A stretch of DNA of 64,000 nt, taken from positions 744,001 to 808,000 of the forward strand of contig NZ_WMBQ01000002.1 of assembly GCF_009708035.1 (NCBI RefSeq), read 5' to 3'. The stretch is from Hyphomicrobium album. Its GTDB lineage: Bacteria; Pseudomonadota; Alphaproteobacteria; Rhizobiales; Hyphomicrobiaceae. The translations under genes were made by a program, and so were the position numbers. Positions within the stretch are counted from its first letter, which is position 1, and each line of letters opens with the position of its first letter. Below, in pieces: positions 1 through 8,165 of the stretch. Below the pieces are notes generated by a model. That model saw only the letters and a program-made list of their open reading frames with translations, had not been told where the DNA came from and ran no database searches.

Positions 1-377
1 GCGATCCCCCGGCGGCCATGGGAGGACATAATGATCAAGTCGCATCCACACGCATCGGCGGCTTCAAGAATGCCGTCCGCGGGGTAATTGTTCGGTACGT
101 GGCGGACGGCGCACGCAACGCCGACATCGGCAGCTCTCTGCGCCGCGGCGTCTAAAATTGTCGCGGCGCGGGCCGCGCAGGCGTCATTGTATTTGACCCA
201 GAAGGGCTCTTTCGTGAGCTCAGGGGGAAAATCGGTTGCCCAAGGCTCTGTGACATAGACCACCGTAACTGTAGCGCCCAGGTGCTTGGCCAAGGTCACG
301 CCAGTCGATACCGATTTGTCGCCCAGAGCCGAACCATCCGTGGCAATCAAAATATTCCGGTACATGGCTTCATCCAT
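1..377 (-). CDS. Universal stress protein UspA family (3' end cut off)
   Basis: The reverse strand from 377 reads a Usp domain opening MDEAMYRNILIATDGSALGD, the first beta strand and nucleotide-binding aspartate of the family. About 125 residues are present. The last visible residues, IIMSSHGRRG, begin the ATP-binding motif G-x2-G-x9-G(S/T), so only the final strand is missing. The start could instead be the ATG at 365 (MYRNIL), which is the more usual family start. Usp proteins are cytoplasmic and help cells survive stress and growth arrest. The downstream end lies outside the window, so operon context cannot be judged. Confidence 0.85.
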   Translation of the reverse strand, partial: MDEAMYRNILIATDGSALGDKSVSTGVTLAKHLGATVTVVYVTEPWATDFPPELTKEPFWVKYNDACAARAATILDAAAQRAADVGVACAVRHVPNNYPADGILEAADACGCDLIIMSSHGRRGI

Positions 378-419
378 AGAGAGAGGCCGGCGACGTTGTT
401 GCGCCGGCTCCCCGACTCG

Positions 420-650
420 TCAGCATCCGTGGCGACGTAGGCAACGGGCAAAGCGCCAGGTGCCAAGCCCCCACCGCCATGCGCACTTGTCGCTCCATGC
501 ATTGCAGCGGTTAAAGCCCGCGTGCTGCACAAGATTGGCCTGCAAGATTGGCAATTTAGCCGCCTGCAGCGCTTGGGCTTCGCCGATTGGTCCAAAGAAC
601 GGCATCGACACTGCGAGTAAAGCGGCGGTAACGACTGAATTGCGGGGCAT
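420..650 (-). CDS. Small putative secreted protein, unknown function
   Basis: A 76-codon reading frame starts at 650 with a clear AAGGAG Shine-Dalgarno eight bases before the ATG. Residues 1-25 look like a signal peptide: a basic start, then a hydrophobic stretch (TAALLAVSMPFFG) and an AQA-type cleavage site. The rest is short, Cys/Arg/Trp-rich at the end, and matches no family I recognise. It lies between the Usp gene (same strand) and the chitosanase (opposite strand). The ribosome binding site and signal peptide argue that it is real; the unusual C-terminus leaves doubt. Confidence 0.45.
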   Translation of the reverse strand: MPRNSVVTAALLAVSMPFFGPIGEAQALQAAKLPILQANLVQHAGFNRCNAWSDKCAWRWGLGTWRFARCLRRHGC

Positions 651-775
651 ATCTCTTTCTCCTTGCTAGAGACACGCCTACATTGCCGTCTTTGAATATG
701 CCCGCCTTGATCTGGATCACCCATCTGGGCCTGATGGATCAGGCACGCACCGACCTCGAGGCCGTAGAGGGCGAC

Positions 776-1654
776 ATGACGAACACGCGCCGGGAGTTTC
801 TCAGCTTGGCAGGCCGCTATTGCGCATCGTCGGCGCTCATCGCTGCGGCGGGCCCGCTCGCCCATGCGGCGGGACCCGGGCACGAGACCGTCGACAAACC
901 GCTCCCCCTTCCGTCGGAAGGCATGCCCATGCCGCAGACCAGCGCCAGCAAACCCGACGCCAACCTCGTCCGGCGGATCAAGGCGATCTCCAACGTGTTC
1001 GAGGTCGGCGGAACCGAGCCGGACTACGCCTACGTCGAGAACCTGGGCGATGGACGCGGCTATACGGTCACCCAGTACGGGTTCTGCACCTATAACAGCG
1101 AGGTCTCGCAGGTCATCGATCGCTACGCGGCGCACGTACCCCAAACGCCGTTGAAGCGCTTCCTCGCGCAGTTGCCGCCGGTCAAATGGACGGACCAGGA
1201 CCTGCGCGGTTTCGCGGCGGCGTGGCGCAGGGAGATCAAGGCATCGAAGTTCCTCGGCCAGGCGTGCGACGAGGAGGCTGACATTCTCTATCTGGGGCCG
1301 GCCGTCGAGGCGGCAGTGGCGGTGGGTGTCCGGTCACCGGTCGGCATATCGATTTTCTACGACACACTCTTGCAGCACGGGGGCAGCGGCGACCCGGATT
1401 CCCTGCCGACGATCATCAAGCGGACGCTCGAGGAGAACGGCGATGTCGACAGCAGCTCGGAAGCCGAGTTCCTGAGGACGTTTCTCGCCGTCCGCCACTC
1501 GGTGCTCGAGCATTCGCACAACCAGGAAACCCGCGACGTGTGGCGCGCCTCGGCGCGGCGCGTCGATGCCTTGCGCAAGCTGCTCGACGGCAATCCGGAT
1601 CTCGTGCCGCCGATCAAGGTCACCAACGCCGACGTTGACGTCACGGTCCTTTAG
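776..1654 (+). CDS. GH46 chitosanase, Tat-exported
   Basis: 292 residues. The N-terminus, NTRREFLSLAG followed by a hydrophobic stretch ending AHA, is a twin-arginine signal, so the enzyme is probably exported folded. The mature part matches glycoside hydrolase family 46. It carries the general acid in ISNVFEVGG and the second carboxylate in the family signature ENLGDGRGYT, followed by GFCT. GH46 enzymes cut beta-1,4-linked glucosamine chains (chitosan) with inversion. The start at 776 was chosen because a GAGGG ribosome site precedes it and the signal peptide begins there; an in-frame ATG at 683 would only add a non-secretory extension. The stop is 6 bp from that of the convergent GH18/NodB/GT2 gene, which could make the enzyme's substrate. 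Confidence 0.88.
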   Translation: MTNTRREFLSLAGRYCASSALIAAAGPLAHAAGPGHETVDKPLPLPSEGMPMPQTSASKPDANLVRRIKAISNVFEVGGTEPDYAYVENLGDGRGYTVTQYGFCTYNSEVSQVIDRYAAHVPQTPLKRFLAQLPPVKWTDQDLRGFAAAWRREIKASKFLGQACDEEADILYLGPAVEAAVAVGVRSPVGISIFYDTLLQHGGSGDPDSLPTIIKRTLEENGDVDSSSEAEFLRTFLAVRHSVLEHSHNQETRDVWRASARRVDALRKLLDGNPDLVPPIKVTNADVDVTVL

Positions 1655-1660
1655 TTCCAT

Positions 1661-4600
1661 TCAAGGCGCGCGCGGCACCACGCTGTCGAGGTCGACCGTC
1701 GCCTTGCGATCGAGCTTGCCCCAGCCGACGAAGTGGCCCTTCGCCGCGTTCATCACCGACTTGGCGAGCACGTAGTAGAGCAGCTGCCGGTAGCCGAAGC
1801 GTTGCAGCGCCAGCCACCAGAGCAGCCGCCAGTTCTCCCGCTTCTCGAACATGAAGGCGACGACGGCCGTCATATAGTCGACCGCGATGAACACCGCGTA
1901 GTAGAACAGCGTGACCTTCAGGTGGGTGGCATCGTACTGACCGCCGTGCTGCAGGACGTCGGAGGTGACGGCGATCACCTGCACGATGAGCAGCAGGTCG
2001 ACGAACGGCGACACCAGTCCGAGCAGGATCTGAAACAGCCACGCCTGCGGCAGGGCGACGAGACCGAGCGCGTGGTAGCGTGGGCGCAGCGTCACGTCCG
2101 CATGCTTCCACAGGCACTGCAGCGTGCCGAACGACCAGCGGAAGCGCTGCTTGGCGAGACCGGCGACGGTGTCCGGCGCCTCGGTCCAGGCCACCGCATC
2201 GGCATCGAAGATCGCCCGGTAGCCGGCCTTCTGCAGCGCGATCGTCAAATCCTGATCCTCGGCCAGCGTGTCGGTGGGGAAGCCGCCGAGCGCGAGGAGC
2301 GCCGACCGCCGCCAGGCGCCGACCGCGCCGGGTACGACGGTGATCGTGTCGAGCGCCGCCAGCGCGCGCCGCTCCAGGTTCTGCGCCGTGATGTATTCCA
2401 GCGCCTGCCAGCGGGTGATCAGGTTGATCCGGTTGCCGACCTTGGCATTGCCGGCAACCGCGCCGATCGACTTGTCACCGAACCAGCGTGCGAGACGCGC
2501 GATGGTGTCGGGCTCGAAGTGCGTGTCGGCGTCCAGCGCGACGACGATCTCGCCATGCGAGGCCGCGATGCCGGCGTTGACGGCGCGCGCCTTGCCGCCG
2601 TTGGGAAGGGTGAGAAGTTTCACGCGCGGATCGGATCCGAACCGGTCGCGCACGACCTCGCTGGTTCCGTCGGTCGAGCCGTCGTCGATGACGATCACTT
2701 CCAGATCGGCGTGGCCGCTTTCGAGGATGCGGGCCACCGACCCGGCGATGACCTTGGCTTCGTTGAAGGCGGGGATGAGAACCGAGACCGTGACGCCGTC
2801 GCTCGCCGACAGGGGCGGCGGGGGTACGGATTTATAATGCCCCCAGATTGCCAGGCCGCACAGCGCCGCGAGGCGTGCGAGGCCTAGACCGATCGCCAGC
2901 ATGAACAGCCAGTGCAACGTCGCCTGCAGCCAGCTCGCGGTGATGAAGACGTACCAGTTGACGATGGCCGAGCGGTCGCCGGGGGGCACCGGCGGCATGA
3001 CCTGATCGCGCGACCAGCCGGCCAGCTCCGAAACGGGGACGATGTCCAGCCCCTTGGCGCGCAGCCCGTCGATGATGCGCGGCAGCGCGGCGACGGTCCG
3101 GGCACGGTCGCCGCCGGCGTCGTGTAGCAGCACCACCTGGCCGTGGGTCTCGGGGTTGGTGTCGCCCATCCGGTCCATGATGCGTTTGACGATCTGGTCG
3201 GCCGGCGGCTCCATCCAGTCGTCGGGATCGACCCGCAAGCCGACCGTCACGTAGCCGAGCTGCTGCGCGATCTTCACCGCTTTGATCTCGTCCGGCGTGG
3301 TCGGCTCGGCGTCGCCGAAAAACGGCGGCCGGAAGAGACGCATCGAGCGGCCGGTGAGCGCTTCGACGAGGCGCTGCGTGGCGTTGAGCTCGAGTTTGGC
3401 GCCTTCACCGGACGCCTCGGCGATGTTCGGGTGGGTGAAGGTGTGGTTGCCGATTTCGTGGCCCTCGGCGAGGATCCGCTGCACGAGGCGCGGGTTGGTC
3501 TCGCCGTTCTCGCCGACGATGAAGAACGTCGCCTTGACGCCCTTCTGCTTGAGGATGTCGAGGATCTGCGGCGTCCAGTCGGCGCTCGGACCGTCGTCGA
3601 AGGTCAGCGCCACTTTGCCGGGCACCCAGCCGGAGCGGCGGATGACGTACGAGGTTGGGAGCTTGGTGAAGGTCTCCGACGTGATCAGGCGGCTCGCGGC
3701 GTCGGTCTCGAAGGTGCGCGCTCCGTCGGCCGGCTCGGCGGCGATGTCGAGGATCTCGCCCTCGCCTTCGATGTCGACGTCGCTGCCGGGGACGATCGTC
3801 TTGAGCGCGGTTGGGATAGGCGCATTGTAGGGCCGGCCGAACACCGACCAGATCGACGGATCCTCCGAGCCGAGACGCCAGAGCGCGTAGCCCTTGGGAC
3901 GGAATACATCGGCGGCGCGGATCTGGTTCTGGGCGGTCACCGCGTCGAGGAACCAGACGTGATGCGTGCTGCCGTCATCCTCGAGGTAGTCGAAGTGCGG
4001 GTTCAGCGTCTTGTCGTCGAAGACGATGGGAGCTGCGGATTCCTTCGAAGCCAGCACCGCCTCCAGGAAGGTCATGTCGACGGCGGGCGGCTTGCCGGAC
4101 CAGTCGTAGGCGTAGTTGCCGATGGCGACGATGGTCTTGGCCGGATCGAGCTCGCGCATGCGCCGGGTGAGCGTGTCGACGAACCACGGTTGCGAGGCGA
4201 TGGGGCCGGGGGAGCCCTCCTCGAAGTGCTCGTCGTAGGCCATGAGGATCTGATAGTCGGTGGCCGCCGCGTAGCTGCGGTAGCTCCAGTCGGGATCGTC
4301 GAATGGCGCGGCGATGGCAGCCAGCCAGCCGTGTGGGGCGAAGGCGGCGCGCAGCTCGTGCAGGAAGGCGAGCATGTTGGCGTGGGCATCCTTCGGGACT
4401 TCCTCGAAATCGATCACGAGGCCCTGCGCAGCGTTGGCCGTCAGGAATGCGACGAGGCTGTCGATGCGCGCCTGGCGTTTGTCGGGATCGGCGAGCAGGC
4501 GGCCGAGACCGGGGCCGTCCCATTTGCCGTCGGTGGCGTTCTGCAGCATCGGCAGCACGCTGGGGCGCTGCTTCTGCTTGGCGAGCAACTCGACCGAGCG

Positions 4601-5089
4601 CTTGTCGACGCCGGTCTTCAATTCGAGATCGGGGCCGGTCAGCTCGAGCCAGCTCGGCACCACCCAATCGAGTTTCGGCAGCGCCGCTTGCAACGAGGCA
4701 AAGCTGCTGTCGTCCCAGGTGACGTAGAAGCCGATAGACAGGGGCCGGCTGCCGGTGCGCCCGTGCGCCGCGAGCAACTGCCGGGTCGTCGCCTTCGGCA
4801 TGGTTGCGGTCTGTTCGGGAGCGCCGACGACGTTGGTGCGGGCGGCATCGGCGAGGCGCCGGGCAGCCGGGAGCAGCTCGCGGCGCTGGGCGATGTCATT
4901 CGCTGCGGCGACGGCGACGCGCTTGTGGGGCTGATCGATCGGCGGCGCGGATGCGCTCGGGAGAATGAGAAGGCTCGCCACGAAGAGGAGCAGCACCACC
5001 GTGCTGGCGACCGAGACGGTCCAGCCGAGATAGCCGAGGATCGCCGAGCGCCGCTTGGTGGGATCGAAGAAGATCGGGTGTCGCGTCAA
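1661..5089 (-). CDS. Trimodular GH18-like / NodB deacetylase / GT2 synthase fusion
   Basis: 1142 residues combining three enzyme modules. Residues 22-44 form a membrane anchor. Residues about 115-430 are a GH18-like barrel with the motif GLVIDFEE (D227, E229). Residues about 490-695 are a CE4/NodB polysaccharide deacetylase with TFDDGP (496-501), the metal-binding NHTFTHP (548-554), RPPFFGD (587-593) and LLHD (654-657). A helix at about 722-750 leads to a GT2 catalytic domain with IDDGSTDGT, ALDAD, AEDQD and QRFRW (981-985). That is the D,D,D,QxxRW set of processive synthases of the chitin, PNAG and cellulose type. Further membrane helices follow to about 1080. The order suggests a cytoplasmic synthase coupled to periplasmic deacetylation and trimming. 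The nature of the polymer is inferred; the neighbouring GH46 chitosanase points to a chitosan-like chain. Confidence 0.9.
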   Translation of the reverse strand: MTRHPIFFDPTKRRSAILGYLGWTVSVASTVVLLLFVASLLILPSASAPPIDQPHKRVAVAAANDIAQRRELLPAARRLADAARTNVVGAPEQTATMPKATTRQLLAAHGRTGSRPLSIGFYVTWDDSSFASLQAALPKLDWVVPSWLELTGPDLELKTGVDKRSVELLAKQKQRPSVLPMLQNATDGKWDGPGLGRLLADPDKRQARIDSLVAFLTANAAQGLVIDFEEVPKDAHANMLAFLHELRAAFAPHGWLAAIAAPFDDPDWSYRSYAAATDYQILMAYDEHFEEGSPGPIASQPWFVDTLTRRMRELDPAKTIVAIGNYAYDWSGKPPAVDMTFLEAVLASKESAAPIVFDDKTLNPHFDYLEDDGSTHHVWFLDAVTAQNQIRAADVFRPKGYALWRLGSEDPSIWSVFGRPYNAPIPTALKTIVPGSDVDIEGEGEILDIAAEPADGARTFETDAASRLITSETFTKLPTSYVIRRSGWVPGKVALTFDDGPSADWTPQILDILKQKGVKATFFIVGENGETNPRLVQRILAEGHEIGNHTFTHPNIAEASGEGAKLELNATQRLVEALTGRSMRLFRPPFFGDAEPTTPDEIKAVKIAQQLGYVTVGLRVDPDDWMEPPADQIVKRIMDRMGDTNPETHGQVVLLHDAGGDRARTVAALPRIIDGLRAKGLDIVPVSELAGWSRDQVMPPVPPGDRSAIVNWYVFITASWLQATLHWLFMLAIGLGLARLAALCGLAIWGHYKSVPPPPLSASDGVTVSVLIPAFNEAKVIAGSVARILESGHADLEVIVIDDGSTDGTSEVVRDRFGSDPRVKLLTLPNGGKARAVNAGIAASHGEIVVALDADTHFEPDTIARLARWFGDKSIGAVAGNAKVGNRINLITRWQALEYITAQNLERRALAALDTITVVPGAVGAWRRSALLALGGFPTDTLAEDQDLTIALQKAGYRAIFDADAVAWTEAPDTVAGLAKQRFRWSFGTLQCLWKHADVTLRPRYHALGLVALPQAWLFQILLGLVSPFVDLLLIVQVIAVTSDVLQHGGQYDATHLKVTLFYYAVFIAVDYMTAVVAFMFEKRENWRLLWWLALQRFGYRQLLYYVLAKSVMNAAKGHFVGWGKLDRKATVDLDSVVPRAP

Positions 5090-5357
5090 AGGTGGACCTC
5101 AAGAGGTGTCGCGGGAGATGAAATGGTGCGGGCGCCGGCCGCGCGCCGAAGCCCGATCGGCAGCCATAGCAATGCTCGCCCGCGCCAAAAACATACTGTT
5201 CGGTAAGCCCATAGGAACGCGGGCTTATCCTTGAACACTTGTTAGCGATGCCGAACGACCGGCCGCAGCCGCGTTGCGGTTTTTGCAGGGCTACGACGCG
5301 GCAACCAACTTTGCTGCAGTGCGTTGCACCCTCCATCCCCCGCTATGGAGTGCCGTC

Positions 5358-5642
5358 ATGAGCAAGCTGATCCCGGTTTTCGCTTCTTTGGCCTTCCTCG
5401 CAACCGCTCCGGCCACGGCGCGCGCCGCCGACCTCGACGACGGCGGCTATGCCGTCGAGGGGGTGGTAGTGGACGGCGACGCGCCCGTTGTGGTCGAGCG
5501 CGAGCGCATCATCGAGCGGCGCTATTACCCGAGCGGTGCCTACGTCGAGGTCGAGCCCCATCCGGAGGTCGAGGTCTACGCCCGCTACCGGCCGGACCCG
5601 TACCCCGCTCGCGGTTACTGGCGCGCCGGCGACGAGTGGTAG
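5358..5642 (+). CDS. Small secreted protein, acidic and tyrosine-rich, unknown function
   Basis: 94 residues. The start at 5358 has GGAG seven bases upstream and gives a classic signal peptide (MSKLIPVFASLAFLATAPATARA). The mature part is acidic, rich in Val, Glu, Tyr and Pro (for example ERIIERRYYPSGAYVEV), and contains no catalytic motif I recognise. It is probably a periplasmic or envelope protein. It stands alone, divergent from the trimodular synthase gene, with 268 bp between them in which I see no clear promoter. Confidence 0.65.
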   Translation: MSKLIPVFASLAFLATAPATARAADLDDGGYAVEGVVVDGDAPVVVERERIIERRYYPSGAYVEVEPHPEVEVYARYRPDPYPARGYWRAGDEW

Positions 5643-5788
5643 GACCCGCCCGCGGTAGAACACTCTGAAAACGCGTGCGCGCGGATGATGTGGGCGGCTA
5701 TACCCGGCAGGAACTTGCAGCTGCCGGGAGCCTGGCTTGACCACATCTCATCCGCCCTGCCGCGCCACCGCGGGTGCCGGTGGCTAAC

Positions 5789-6640
5789 ATGCGCGTGCTC
5801 GTCACCGGTGCCGACGGCTTCCTGGGCCGCTACCTCGTAGCCGACCTTCCCGGCCACACTCTCGTTTGCGCGTCGCGGCGCCCGATGCCGGGCGTCGACT
5901 GGCGACCCTTGCCGGACCTCGGCGGCAAGATCGACTGGGCGCCGCTGGTCCAGGGTGTCGACGCCGTGGTCCACCTCGCCAATATCGCCCATCAGCAGGC
6001 GAGCGAAGATGATTTCGCGCGCGTCAATCAGCGCGCGACGGCATCGCTGTGCGCTGCGGCGAAGGCGGCCGGTATCCGGCAGCTCATCTATGTATCGTCG
6101 ATCTACGCGCAGGTGGGCCATTCATCGGCGCGGGTGGTCCGCGAGACCGACGTACCGGCGCCGGTCAACGCCTACGGTCGCTCGAAGCTCGCCACCGAGC
6201 GCGCCGTGGCGGAGAGCGGCGTGCCGTACACGATATTGCGCCCGGCGCTGGTGCTCGGTGCCGGCGCCAAGGGCAATGCCGGGACGCTCGAGAAGCTCGC
6301 GCGCCTGCCACTGCCGCTGCCGCTCGGCTCGATCGACGCCAAGCGCTCGTTCCTGTCGGTGGAGAACTTCCCCGGCGCGGTCGCGACCGTGCTGGCCGAT
6401 CCACGGGCGCTGGGGGAAACTTACATCGTGGCCGATCCGGAGCCGCGCACTCTGGGCGAGGTCGTCGCCGATATGCGGGCTCGCCTGGGGCGCAACCCGA
6501 ACCTGTTCCCGCTGCCGCGTGCCGGCCTCGAGCTCGGGCTCAAGGCGATCGGCGGGCGGGGCACCTGGGAGAAGATCGGCATGCCGTTCATCGCCAGCGC
6601 CGATAAGCTCCTGGCGCTGGGCTGGAAGCCGAAGCGATAG
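5789..6640 (+). CDS. NAD-dependent epimerase/dehydratase (extended SDR)
   Basis: 283 residues of the extended short-chain dehydrogenase type. The nucleotide-binding GADGFLG motif sits at the N-terminus, the catalytic serine in YVSSIYAQ, and the Tyr-x3-Lys pair in YGRSKLATE. Such enzymes act on nucleotide sugars such as UDP-glucose or UDP-GalNAc; the substrate cannot be told here. The ATG at 5789 puts the Rossmann fold directly at the N-terminus. GTG codons at 5774 and 5780 are possible alternatives. The gene ends just before a terminator hairpin that better serves the convergent gene. Confidence 0.8.
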   Translation: MRVLVTGADGFLGRYLVADLPGHTLVCASRRPMPGVDWRPLPDLGGKIDWAPLVQGVDAVVHLANIAHQQASEDDFARVNQRATASLCAAAKAAGIRQLIYVSSIYAQVGHSSARVVRETDVPAPVNAYGRSKLATERAVAESGVPYTILRPALVLGAGAKGNAGTLEKLARLPLPLPLGSIDAKRSFLSVENFPGAVATVLADPRALGETYIVADPEPRTLGEVVADMRARLGRNPNLFPLPRAGLELGLKAIGGRGTWEKIGMPFIASADKLLALGWKPKR

Positions 6641-6661
6641 GCGCCATTAGGCGGCGCAAAC

Positions 6662-6691
6662 AAAAACGCGAGGCCCTGACGAGCCTCGCGT
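6662..6691 (-). terminator. Rho-independent terminator
   Basis: A perfect 9-bp stem (ACGCGAGGC at 6666-6674 pairing with 6683-6691) is followed on the reverse strand by five T residues. It lies 27 bp past the stop of the Gly/Tyr-rich secreted protein gene and probably also limits read-through from the epimerase gene. Confidence 0.8.
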
Positions 6692-6717
6692 GAATTGTCT
6701 AGGCGCCGATCCTGAGA

Positions 6718-7059
6718 TCAGAAGCCGAGGTAGATGCCGAAGCCCGGACGGCGACGGTAATAATAGGGATAGCCACCGCCGTAGTAGTAGGGCCGGTAGT
6801 AATACGGCCGGTAGCCGTAGCCGCCGTAACCGTAACCGCCGTAACCACCGTAGCCGTAATATGGCCGGCGGTAGCCGCCCCAACGGCGATAGCCGCGGCG
6901 GCGGTAACGGACTTCTTCGGTCACGCCGGCTGTTTTTGCGGTCGTGCTGGTCGTGATGTCGGCGCGGGACGCCGCGGGAAGCGCCGATGCGCTCGGCGCC
7001 GAGACGTAGAGCAGCCCGGCGATTGCGGTTGCGACGAGAGCGGTCGTTCTGAGGCGCAT
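6718..7059 (-). CDS. Gly/Tyr-rich small secreted protein
   Basis: 113 residues. The start at 7059 has a GGAG ribosome site eight bases upstream and gives a signal peptide (MRLRTTALVATAIAGLLYVS...). The mature C-terminal half is a low-complexity Gly-Tyr-Arg-Pro repeat built from units such as GYGGYGYGG and YYYRPYYYGG, ending GFGIYLGF. This type of protein is common in Rhizobiales envelopes and has no defined enzymatic role. An EcfG-type promoter lies 47 bp upstream, so it is probably induced in the general stress response. That promoter position also argues against longer upstream starts. Confidence 0.72.
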   Translation of the reverse strand: MRLRTTALVATAIAGLLYVSAPSASALPAASRADITTSTTAKTAGVTEEVRYRRRGYRRWGGYRRPYYGYGGYGGYGYGGYGYRPYYYRPYYYGGGYPYYYRRRPGFGIYLGF

Positions 7060-7105
7060 CGCGTACTCTCCTATTTCTTGTACACCTTTTGTTTGCTGAC
7101 AAAGC

Positions 7106-7130
7106 AACCACCGCGCGCGGCAGTCGTTCC
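7106..7130 (-). promoter_or_regulatory. EcfG-type promoter (GGAAC-N16-GGTT)
   Basis: On the reverse strand GGAAC (7130-7126) is separated by exactly 16 bp from GGTT (7109-7106). This matches the alphaproteobacterial general-stress sigma factor consensus. It lies 47 bp upstream of the start codon of the Gly/Tyr-rich secreted protein gene. Confidence 0.6.
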
Positions 7131-7150
7131 GCGGGGCGGAGGGTGATTGG

Positions 7151-7166
7151 TTAGATAATTGTCGAA
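7151..7166. promoter_or_regulatory. Candidate operator, partner of the nemA-upstream site
   Basis: TTAGATAATTGTCGAA is an imperfect palindrome that agrees at 14 of 16 positions with the site at 15233-15248 in front of the Old Yellow Enzyme gene. Here it lies about 150 bp upstream of the SDR gene and 92 bp upstream of the divergent Gly/Tyr-rich protein gene. Two copies in front of redox enzymes suggest one shared repressor; the regulator is not identified. Confidence 0.35.
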
Positions 7167-7316
7167 GACGGCGATTTCCAGGACGCTCCGTGCAAATCCT
7201 GTTGCACGTCGTCACATTGCGCTGTCATGCGCACTGGTGCCGTCACATCGAGCACCTATATGGCGAGCCGGGACGCGTTCGCGTCTGCCGCAATTCAAGA
7301 GCGCAGGAGACATGCC

Positions 7317-8165
7317 ATGGCGAACTGGTTCATCACCGGCGTCAGCAGCGGATTTGGCCGCGCGCTGGCAGAGGCCGTGCTGGCAAAGGGCCACAAGGTG
7401 ATCGGCACGGTTCGCCAGGAGGAGGCGAGGGCGCCGTTCGAGGCGCTCTCTCCGGGCAATGCGACGGCGGTTGTGCTCGACGTCACGGACGAGGCGGACG
7501 TGCATACGGTGGTCGACGAGGTTGTGCAGCGCCACGGCAACATCGACGTGCTGGTCAACAATGCCGGCTACGGTCTCGAAGGCGCGGTCGAGGAAGTGAG
7601 CCTCGATCAGGTGCGCGACCAGTTCGAGGTCAACGTGTTCGGGCCGGTGGCGGTGATGCAGGCGGTGCTGCCGCATATGCGCAAACAGCGTTCGGGCCAC
7701 GTCATCAACGTGACGTCGATGGGCGGCCTCACGGCATTTCCCGGCGTCGGGATCTATAACGGGAGCAAGTTCGCGCTGGATGGCATCTCGGAAGCCCTGG
7801 CCAAAGAGGTGAAGCCGCTCGGCATCAAGGTGACGATTGTCGCGCCGGGCTCGTTCCGCACCGACTGGGCGGGACGTTCCATGGTGCATGTCGAGAAGCC
7901 GATCGCTGACTACGAGCCGACGGCCGGTGCTTTCAGGCAGGCGCTCGCGGACCGCAACGGGCGCCAGGGCGGCGACCCGAAGAAGGCGGCCGCGGCGATC
8001 ATCGCGGCGACCGAGGCGACCGAGCCTCCACTGCGCCTCATCCTCGGGCCGGACGCGCTACGCTTCGTCGGCGACAAGCTCAGCGCGCTGCAGGCGGAGA
8101 TGCTGAAGTGGGAGGCCGTGTCGGCGTCGACCAACTTCGACGACTACGTCGCGCCAAAGCTCTAG
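7317..8165 (+). CDS. Short-chain dehydrogenase/reductase (classical SDR)
   Basis: 282 residues with the cofactor motif TGVSSGFG at residues 7-14, NNAG, the catalytic serine in NVTSMGG and YNGSK for the Tyr/Lys pair. The layout resembles oxidoreductases that act on aldehydes or ketones; the substrate is unknown. The ATG at 7317 has GGAG eight bases upstream and begins exactly at the Rossmann fold, so it is preferred over a longer start at 7227. The stop codon overlaps that of the convergent RND pump gene. A possible operator lies about 150 bp upstream. Confidence 0.82.
   Translation: MANWFITGVSSGFGRALAEAVLAKGHKVIGTVRQEEARAPFEALSPGNATAVVLDVTDEADVHTVVDEVVQRHGNIDVLVNNAGYGLEGAVEEVSLDQVRDQFEVNVFGPVAVMQAVLPHMRKQRSGHVINVTSMGGLTAFPGVGIYNGSKFALDGISEALAKEVKPLGIKVTIVAPGSFRTDWAGRSMVHVEKPIADYEPTAGAFRQALADRNGRQGGDPKKAAAAIIAATEATEPPLRLILGPDALRFVGDKLSALQAEMLKWEAVSASTNFDDYVAPKL

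Noticed and set aside
286-669. Forward 127-codon frame before the chitosanase
   Set aside because: Arg/Cys-rich composition typical of a shadow frame. The reverse strand has the Usp start and a small gene with a good ribosome site.
3143-5206. Long open frame (687 codons) on the forward strand opposite the trimodular synthase
   Set aside because: It is the antisense shadow expected in high-GC coding DNA. The reverse-strand frame carries all the catalytic motifs of three families.
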